Positions 7,928 through 12,361 of a stretch of DNA of 12,361 nucleotides are shown here, one piece after another (the stretch's first letter is position 1; each line of letters begins with the position of its first letter). Under the pieces are notes generated by a model. It had not been told where the DNA came from, made no database searches, and saw nothing but the letters and a program-made list of their open reading frames with translations. Source of the stretch: Elusimicrobiota bacterium (GTDB lineage Bacteria > Elusimicrobiota > Elusimicrobia > UBA1565 > UBA9628); assembly GCA_028871595.1 (NCBI GenBank), contig JAGWMT010000073.1:1-12361 (forward strand), written 5' to 3'. A program made the position numbers and the translations under genes.

Positions 7928-10347
7928 GAACCGCGCTCCTCTTCGCCTGCCTTCTCTCCGCCGCGGGCGCGGACGCCGCCACGATCACGGGCGGCGACTA
8001 CGCCGGCGCGGACCTTCTGCCAGTCAACGGCGACGTGCTGTCCGGCACCTTTTTGAACGTGCGCCTGTTCCAACTTCCGTCCGGGACGACCGTCTTCGCC
8101 GCCGCCGGCGCGCCGCTGACGATTTACGCCGCGACGATCGCCGTCGCCGGCACCCTCGACGCGTCGGGTCGTGGTCAGTTCGGGGGAAGCGGCGGCCCGG
8201 CGGCGGGAGCCGGCTCTCCCGGCTTCGGAGGGAGCGCGACCGGGGGCGGCGGCGGAGCGGCGGGCTTGGCGCCCAAGGGAGGCGGCGGGGGCGCCTACGG
8301 AGGGGCCGGAGGCGTCGGTGCGGGAGCGGGAGGCGGAGCCGGCGGCGCGGTCTACGACTCGACCGGGGTCTTCACCTCGCCCATCTCGGCCGACGATATT
8401 TTTCAGGGCTCCGGGGGAGCGGGAGGCGGCGGAGGATCGCAGTCGCCCGGAGGCTCGGGAGCCAACGGCGGCGGGTCGGTCTATCTGGAGGGCTCTTCGA
8501 TCACCGTGACCGGGGCGATCCTGGTCCAAGGGGCCACCGCCGCGGCGACCGTCGCCTCCGGATTCGGGACGAATCCCGGCGCGGGAGGCGGCGGCTCGGG
8601 GGGCGGTCTTCTGCTGCGCGCGACCGGCGCCCTGACGATGACTCAGGCTCTTCTCAACGCCAACGGCGGCAACGGGGGGAGCGCCGTGGACCCGGTCAAC
8701 AGCAACACGGTCGATCCGGGCGGAGGGGGAGGAGGAGGACGGATCAAGGTCTTCGCCAGGTCCGCGGCGCTGACTTCGGTCACTTTTTCCACTGCGGCGG
8801 GCTCGCCCGGCGGCAGCGGCGGGACCGGCGCCATCGACCCCACGCCCGCCGCGGGCGCGGTCGGCACGGTCAGCTTCGGGGTGATCGCCTCCTCGCCGAC
8901 GGGCTTCGCGGCCGCGGCCGTGTATGTCACCTCGATCTCGTGGTCGTGGAACGCGGCGCCCTCCTTCGGAGACGCCCCGGCGGCGTCCCGGGCCTATCGG
9001 ATTTTCCCGGCGACGGCCACGGCGCCTCTCACCGCCCCGGAGATGACGGCGTCAAGCCTGACTCCGGGGGCGACCGTTTCGGGCCTGACGCCGAACACGA
9101 CCTACTTCCGCTTCGCGACCGCCTATTCCGATTGGGGCGACAGCCTTCCGTCCAATTCGGTCTCCACGCACACTTTGGCCAGCGCGCCGGCGGCGGTGGC
9201 CTTCACCGCCTCGTCCCCGACGAGCCTGACGCTCGGCTGGACCGCCGGCACTCCGGCCAACCCCTCCTACACGCTTTACGAGGTGCAGTCCGCGCTGGAT
9301 TCCGGGTTCACGGCCGGCCTTCAGGACGGCTTCGTGGCGGCCCTCTCCTCTTCCCCCGTGGGACTGGTGCCGAACACGACCTATTACCTGCGCGCGCGTG
9401 CCGTGAATCTGGACGGGGTGCCGACGGATTACGCCGCGGCGCCGGCCGCCGCCACCTTGGCGCTGGCGCCGGCCGCGGCCGCCTTCGGTCCGGTGGGCGT
9501 CACCAGCGCGGCGTTTTCATGGTCCGGCGGCGCCAACCCGGCCGACACGCAGTACGCGGCCGAGGTCTCCTCGGACAATTTCTTCTCCTTGACCGGTAGC
9601 TCGGCCACCCTGTCCACCTCCGCGACCTTCTTCGGATTGACGCCGGGGATTCAATACTTCTTCCGCGCCAAAGCCCTGAACCGCGCGGGCGTCGCGAGCG
9701 CCTACTCCGCCGTGATCTCCACCCGGGCGGGGGTGCTCACCGACGTTTCGCCGCCCAGCGCTCCCGGCACCCCGGCGGCCGACCGCGCGTTCTCGTACGA
9801 CGGGACGGTGCGTTTCGGCTGGAGCCCGGCCCTGAGTTCGGTCGGCATTCTCGATTACGAGCTTCTGATCGGAAGCTTCCCGGGCGGCAACGACGTCTTC
9901 AACGGCACCGTCGCCGTCGCGAGCTACACCGCCGCCGGGCTGGCCACCGGCAAGACCTATTACGCCCAGGTCCGCGCCCGCAGCAACGCGGGCGCCGTCG
10001 GCCCCTTCTCGAGCGTCAGCGTCGGCGTGCCGGTGTTCGTGACGGCGCAGGCCGCCCCGATCCCGAAGCCCTATGCGTGGCCCAATCCGTTCAACCCCGC
10101 CGCCGGGCCGGTGCAGATCGGCTTTTTTTTGGACGCGCCCGCCGACGTCGTCTTGCGCGTCTACACGCTCAACGGAAGGCTTCTGCGCGAGACGTCCGCG
10201 CACTTCGGCTCCGCCGGCAACCAGGTCGCTTCCTGGGACGGGGCCGACGGCTCGGGACGGCGGGCGGCGCCCGGGGGCTACGTGGTCGTGCTTAAGCACG
10301 CCGGGGCGGCGGACGCCCAGCGCGTCAAAGTGGCGGTGCTCTATTGA
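7924..10347 (+). CDS. Exported glycine-rich, FN3-repeat surface protein with C-terminal FlgD-Ig/sorting-type domain
   Basis: An 807-residue protein with a short signal peptide (about 1-19, cleavage near ADA). Residues about 80-280 alternate polyglycine tracts with short beta strands, for example GGGSVYLEGSSITVTG and GGGGGGGRIKVF, a pattern that suggests a beta-helix-like adhesin stalk. Four FN3-like domains follow (about 323-419, 420-513, 514-602, 603-706), most with the TPNTTY/GLTPG...Y(Y/F) turn and strand. The C-terminal domain (about 716-807) has WPNPFNPAAG, LRVYTLNGRLL, a WDG..GSG turn and GGYVVVLKH. It is FlgD-Ig-like and related to the end domain of the giant protein on the other strand. 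ATG 7924 overlaps the previous stop (ATGA), with AGAGG 8 nt upstream. No enzyme motif is visible. A run of eight T lies at the start of the C-terminal domain. Probable surface adhesin or matrix protein handled by the coupled PorV-like protein; exact function unknown. Confidence 0.87.
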   Translation: MRTALLFACLLSAAGADAATITGGDYAGADLLPVNGDVLSGTFLNVRLFQLPSGTTVFAAAGAPLTIYAATIAVAGTLDASGRGQFGGSGGPAAGAGSPGFGGSATGGGGGAAGLAPKGGGGGAYGGAGGVGAGAGGGAGGAVYDSTGVFTSPISADDIFQGSGGAGGGGGSQSPGGSGANGGGSVYLEGSSITVTGAILVQGATAAATVASGFGTNPGAGGGGSGGGLLLRATGALTMTQALLNANGGNGGSAVDPVNSNTVDPGGGGGGGRIKVFARSAALTSVTFSTAAGSPGGSGGTGAIDPTPAAGAVGTVSFGVIASSPTGFAAAAVYVTSISWSWNAAPSFGDAPAASRAYRIFPATATAPLTAPEMTASSLTPGATVSGLTPNTTYFRFATAYSDWGDSLPSNSVSTHTLASAPAAVAFTASSPTSLTLGWTAGTPANPSYTLYEVQSALDSGFTAGLQDGFVAALSSSPVGLVPNTTYYLRARAVNLDGVPTDYAAAPAAATLALAPAAAAFGPVGVTSAAFSWSGGANPADTQYAAEVSSDNFFSLTGSSATLSTSATFFGLTPGIQYFFRAKALNRAGVASAYSAVISTRAGVLTDVSPPSAPGTPAADRAFSYDGTVRFGWSPALSSVGILDYELLIGSFPGGNDVFNGTVAVASYTAAGLATGKTYYAQVRARSNAGAVGPFSSVSVGVPVFVTAQAAPIPKPYAWPNPFNPAAGPVQIGFFLDAPADVVLRVYTLNGRLLRETSAHFGSAGNQVASWDGADGSGRRAAPGGYVVVLKHAGAADAQRVKVAVLY
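8161..8755 (+). repeat. Glycine-rich low-complexity coding region
   Basis: GGC/GGA/GGG-rich tracts recur at about 8164-8345, 8408-8476, 8575-8610, 8662-8685 and 8716-8741 inside the surface-protein gene, each encoding runs of glycine with Ser or Ala and separated by beta-strand-like segments. The tracts are imperfect repeats rather than identical copies. Confidence 0.75.
10123..10130 (+). other. T8 homopolymer tract inside the surface-protein gene
   Basis: Eight consecutive T form codons TTT TTT TTG (F734, F735, L736) within the C-terminal sorting-type domain. In a gene that otherwise prefers TTC and CTG/CTC this codon choice stands out. One extra T would shift reading to a frame that ends at 10295 with an unrelated tail, destroying the domain. 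Phase variation or transcriptional slippage is possible but not shown. Confidence 0.55.
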
Positions 10348-12125
10348 TGAACCCCTTTCGTTCGATCGCGGCCAAGATCTCGTTGCTGACGAGCCTTCTG
10401 GCTCTCGGGATCATCGCCTTGATGTCCCACGGCGTGCTGCGGCAGATCGAGACGGGCCTGGTGGGCGAAATGAGAGTGCGCGCCGAATTTTTCGCGCGTT
10501 CCGCCCGCGAGGCGGTCTTCCCGAAGCTCGACCCGTTCTCCCTGCATTTTCATGTCGAGGAACTGCTCAAGGAAAAAGCCGTCACCTATGCGGCCGTGGT
10601 GGACGCGCAGGGCCGGGTGCTCTCACACTCGGATCCGCGTTTTATCGGCGAAGTGCTCGACGATCCCATGTCCCGCCGCGCGCGCGCGGCCGAGCAGATC
10701 CTGCTCCAGCGCCGTACCGAGGCGGGGGGAGGACAGGGCTACGAACTGGCCGTCCCACTGACGGTCGGCAGCCGGCGCGTGGGGACGGCGCGGCTCGGCT
10801 TCGACGATTCATCGATCCGGGGAGCGTTGAAGGCGCAGAAGCGCCGCCTCTTCCTCCTCGCGGCCTTGGCCATGGCGGCCTCCATCCTGGGCACGACTTT
10901 GATCGTCGGGTGGATCACGCGCCCGCTGCCCCGGCTGGCCGCCGCGGCGGCCGAGATCGGCCGGGGCAATTTCGACGTGCGCGTGGACTGGCAAAGCCGG
11001 GACGAAGTCGGCGCTCTGTCCCGCGCCTTCAACGACATGGCCGTCGCCAATTCGATCCTCTTCACCGCGATCCGTCAGGAGAAGGAGAAGCTCGCCACGA
11101 TCTTCCACGAGACGCGCGAAGGCATGATGTGGACCGACCATTCCGGCCGCGTCCTGATGCTCAACCCCTCGGCGCGTGCGTTGCTGGGCTGCGCCGAGAC
11201 GCCGGGTCACCTTCGCGACGCGTTGAACGGTTTCGAGTCCTCGCCCAGCGCCGAAAAAGTCCTGGCTCCGGGCGCGCGCCTCACGCCCGTCGAATTCCGG
11301 CGCGCCGACCCGAAGCTTCTGATACTTTCGGGCGTCGCCGACCGTTTGGGCACGGAGAAGGACCCCGCGGGCCTGCTCTTCGTCTTTCACGACGCGACCC
11401 TCGAGAAGCGAGGGGAAGGACTGGCGCGCAATTTCCTGTCGATCGTCTCGCACAAACTGCGGACGCCCTTGGCCGTGGCCCTCGGCTACCTGGACATCCT
11501 CCTGGGCGACGGCGCCGGGCTGGGGCCCGAGCAGCGCCGCATGATGGAGAAAATCCGGACCCAGGACGAGCAGCTCTCCAGCCTCGTCGAGAAGCTGATC
11601 GCCTTCACCGTGGTGCAGAATCCTGGCAGCATCGTGTTGGAAAGGGCCCCGATGCTCCTGGCCGATGTGGTGGCGGAAGCGATCAAGTCGTTCCCCGAAG
11701 CCCTGGGAGAGGGCGTGACCCTGCTCTGGAAGCCCGAGACGGCGGCGGGCCTTCCGCCGCTCGACGCCGATGCGACTTTACTGAAGGGCGTCGTCGCCAA
11801 CCTTCTGGAGAACGCGGTCAAGTTCAACCGGTCTCCCCGAAAGGAGGTCGAGGTGGCCGTCGCTCCCTGCGACGAAGGCCTGCGCCTGTCGGTGCGCGAC
11901 AACGGCCCCGGCATCCCCAGCGAGGAGCAGCCGAAGCTTTTCCGCCGCTTCTACCAAATCGACGACGACTTCACGGGCCAGGTCCCCGGCTTCGGTCTCG
12001 GATTGGCCTACGTGAAGAACGTCGCCGAGGCCCACGGGGGGAGAGCCGGGTTCCTTTCCGAGCCCGGCCGGGGCAGCGAATTCTACGTGATTCTGCCGTT
12101 ACCCGCGGCCCGGCGGGCGTCCTAA
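10347..12125 (+). CDS. Membrane sensor histidine kinase (sensor, HAMP, PAS, HisKA, HATPase)
   Basis: A 592-residue kinase. TM1 (about 11-30), an extracytoplasmic sensor (about 32-165) with a mixed fold suggesting a Cache/PAS-like domain (YAAVVDAQGRVLSHSDP), TM2 (about 168-190), HAMP (about 190-243; RPLPRLAAAAAEIGRGNFDVRV), and PAS (about 250-355; TIFHETREGMMWTDHSGRVLMLNPSA). HisKA follows with H369 in SHKLRTPL, then HATPase with N-box N489 (LLENAVKFN), G1 DNGPGIP from D518, F-box LFRRFYQID and G2 GFGLGLAYV from G548. All ATP-binding boxes are intact. The residue after the phospho-histidine is lysine instead of the usual glutamate. ATG 10347 overlaps the preceding stop (TGATG); TTG 10344 is an alternative one codon earlier. 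The kinase is co-transcribed with the surface genes and has no receiver gene beside it, so the divergent response regulator is the likely partner. The signal sensed is unknown. Confidence 0.95.
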   Translation: MNPFRSIAAKISLLTSLLALGIIALMSHGVLRQIETGLVGEMRVRAEFFARSAREAVFPKLDPFSLHFHVEELLKEKAVTYAAVVDAQGRVLSHSDPRFIGEVLDDPMSRRARAAEQILLQRRTEAGGGQGYELAVPLTVGSRRVGTARLGFDDSSIRGALKAQKRRLFLLAALAMAASILGTTLIVGWITRPLPRLAAAAAEIGRGNFDVRVDWQSRDEVGALSRAFNDMAVANSILFTAIRQEKEKLATIFHETREGMMWTDHSGRVLMLNPSARALLGCAETPGHLRDALNGFESSPSAEKVLAPGARLTPVEFRRADPKLLILSGVADRLGTEKDPAGLLFVFHDATLEKRGEGLARNFLSIVSHKLRTPLAVALGYLDILLGDGAGLGPEQRRMMEKIRTQDEQLSSLVEKLIAFTVVQNPGSIVLERAPMLLADVVAEAIKSFPEALGEGVTLLWKPETAAGLPPLDADATLLKGVVANLLENAVKFNRSPRKEVEVAVAPCDEGLRLSVRDNGPGIPSEEQPKLFRRFYQIDDDFTGQVPGFGLGLAYVKNVAEAHGGRAGFLSEPGRGSEFYVILPLPAARRAS

Positions 12126-12163
12126 AAAATTGGCGCCCCGGCCGGATCCGCCGGCCGGGGCGC
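12124..12163 (-). terminator. Intrinsic terminator of the peroxiredoxin gene, shared intergenic hairpin
   Basis: A perfect 13-bp GC stem (12133-12145 paired with 12151-12163) closes a 5-nt loop. Read on the minus strand it is followed by CAA and six T, the layout of a rho-independent terminator for the peroxiredoxin gene that ends at 12185. On the plus strand there is no T run after the stem, so for the kinase operon it could act only as a 3' stabilising hairpin or weak terminator. The T run also forms part of the kinase stop codon on the other strand. Confidence 0.8.
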
Positions 12164-12184
12164 GCGCTTCGCGTTTGGCGTAGG

Positions 12185-12361
12185 TCAGGCCGCGGCGGCG
12201 AAGTACTCCTTCGACTTGACCGAGTCGGGCTTCATGGTCTTCTTGCCCGTGTTCCAGTTGGCGGGGCAGACCTCGCCGGTCTTCTCCACCTGCTGGAAGG
12301 CCGCGATCACGCGCAACGTCTCGTCCACCGAGCGCCCCACTCCCAAGTCGTGGACCACCGA
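12185..12361 (-). CDS. Typical 2-Cys peroxiredoxin (AhpC/Prx1 type), C-terminal fragment
   Basis: The last 58 codons of a gene that continues past the right edge. The fragment reads [20 protein letters not shown], then GEVCPANW, then a short tail ending [10 protein letters not shown] before TGA. The cysteine in VCPANW (codon 12268-12266) is the resolving cysteine of typical 2-Cys peroxiredoxins, and the R(S/N)VDE(T/I)LR(V/L)(I/L).A(F/L)Q segment before it is the family hallmark. These enzymes reduce hydrogen peroxide and organic hydroperoxides in the cytoplasm, with the peroxidatic cysteine (outside the window) forming a disulfide with the resolving cysteine of a partner subunit. The gene converges on the histidine kinase and is not part of that operon. 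Family identification is firm; whether it pairs with AhpF or thioredoxin cannot be seen. Confidence 0.93.
   Translation of the reverse strand, partial: SVVHDLGVGRSVDETLRVIAAFQQVEKTGEVCPANWNTGKKTMKPDSVKSKEYFAAAA

Noticed and set aside
7902..9599. Plus-strand 565-codon open frame overlapping the glycine-rich protein
   Set aside because: It is extremely arginine-rich with no recognisable domain, as expected from reading GGC/GGA tracts out of frame; the 7924 frame encodes a signal peptide, FN3 domains and a C-terminal domain.

Overview
The window is GC-rich DNA from a Gram-negative bacterium with an outer membrane. Two PorV/PorQ-type outer-membrane beta-barrel proteins sit beside two very large exported proteins that end in T9SS/FlgD-Ig-like C-terminal domains. 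This combination, with kelch, IPT/TIG, ZU5 and FN3 modules, fits a free-living Elusimicrobiota-type lineage or a related FCB-like phylum best. The taxonomic call is inference from gene content; no rRNA or marker gene is present.

Layout. 1-486 (+) is the end of a purple-acid-phosphatase-like metallophosphoesterase. Convergent to it, on the minus strand and read from right to left, lie an OmpR-family response regulator (6002-5325), a 1284-residue modular surface protein (5247-1393) and a PorV-like barrel protein (1396-506) that overlaps it by GTGA. Diverging from the response regulator, on the plus strand, is a tightly coupled set: a PorV-like barrel fused to a TPR tail (6071-7927), a glycine-rich/FN3 surface protein (7924-10347, ATGA overlap) and a membrane sensor histidine kinase (10347-12125, TGATG overlap). 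At the right edge, on the minus strand, is the end of a typical 2-Cys peroxiredoxin (12361-12185), followed by a terminator hairpin that shares the short gap with the kinase gene.

How it may work together (inference). The two arms are near mirror images: each pairs one PorV-like barrel with one exported cargo carrying a C-terminal targeting-type domain, and the two halves of a two-component system are split between the arms. The 74-bp gap between the regulator and the giant surface protein holds three CTGAC direct repeats in exact 10-bp phase just upstream of a putative promoter. That is the arrangement expected of an OmpR/PhoB-family operator. The divergent intergenic region has two oppositely facing promoters whose -35 boxes overlap in one palindrome. 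The regulator gene and the giant gene share the octamer GCTATCCT 6-7 nt before ATG and lack a Shine-Dalgarno sequence, which suggests leaderless mRNAs. Together this reads as a sensor-controlled cell-surface display or secretion locus. No core T9SS translocon gene is visible here.

Every gene-free stretch in the window is shorter than 100 bp. No tRNA, rRNA, CRISPR array, insertion sequence or phage gene was seen.
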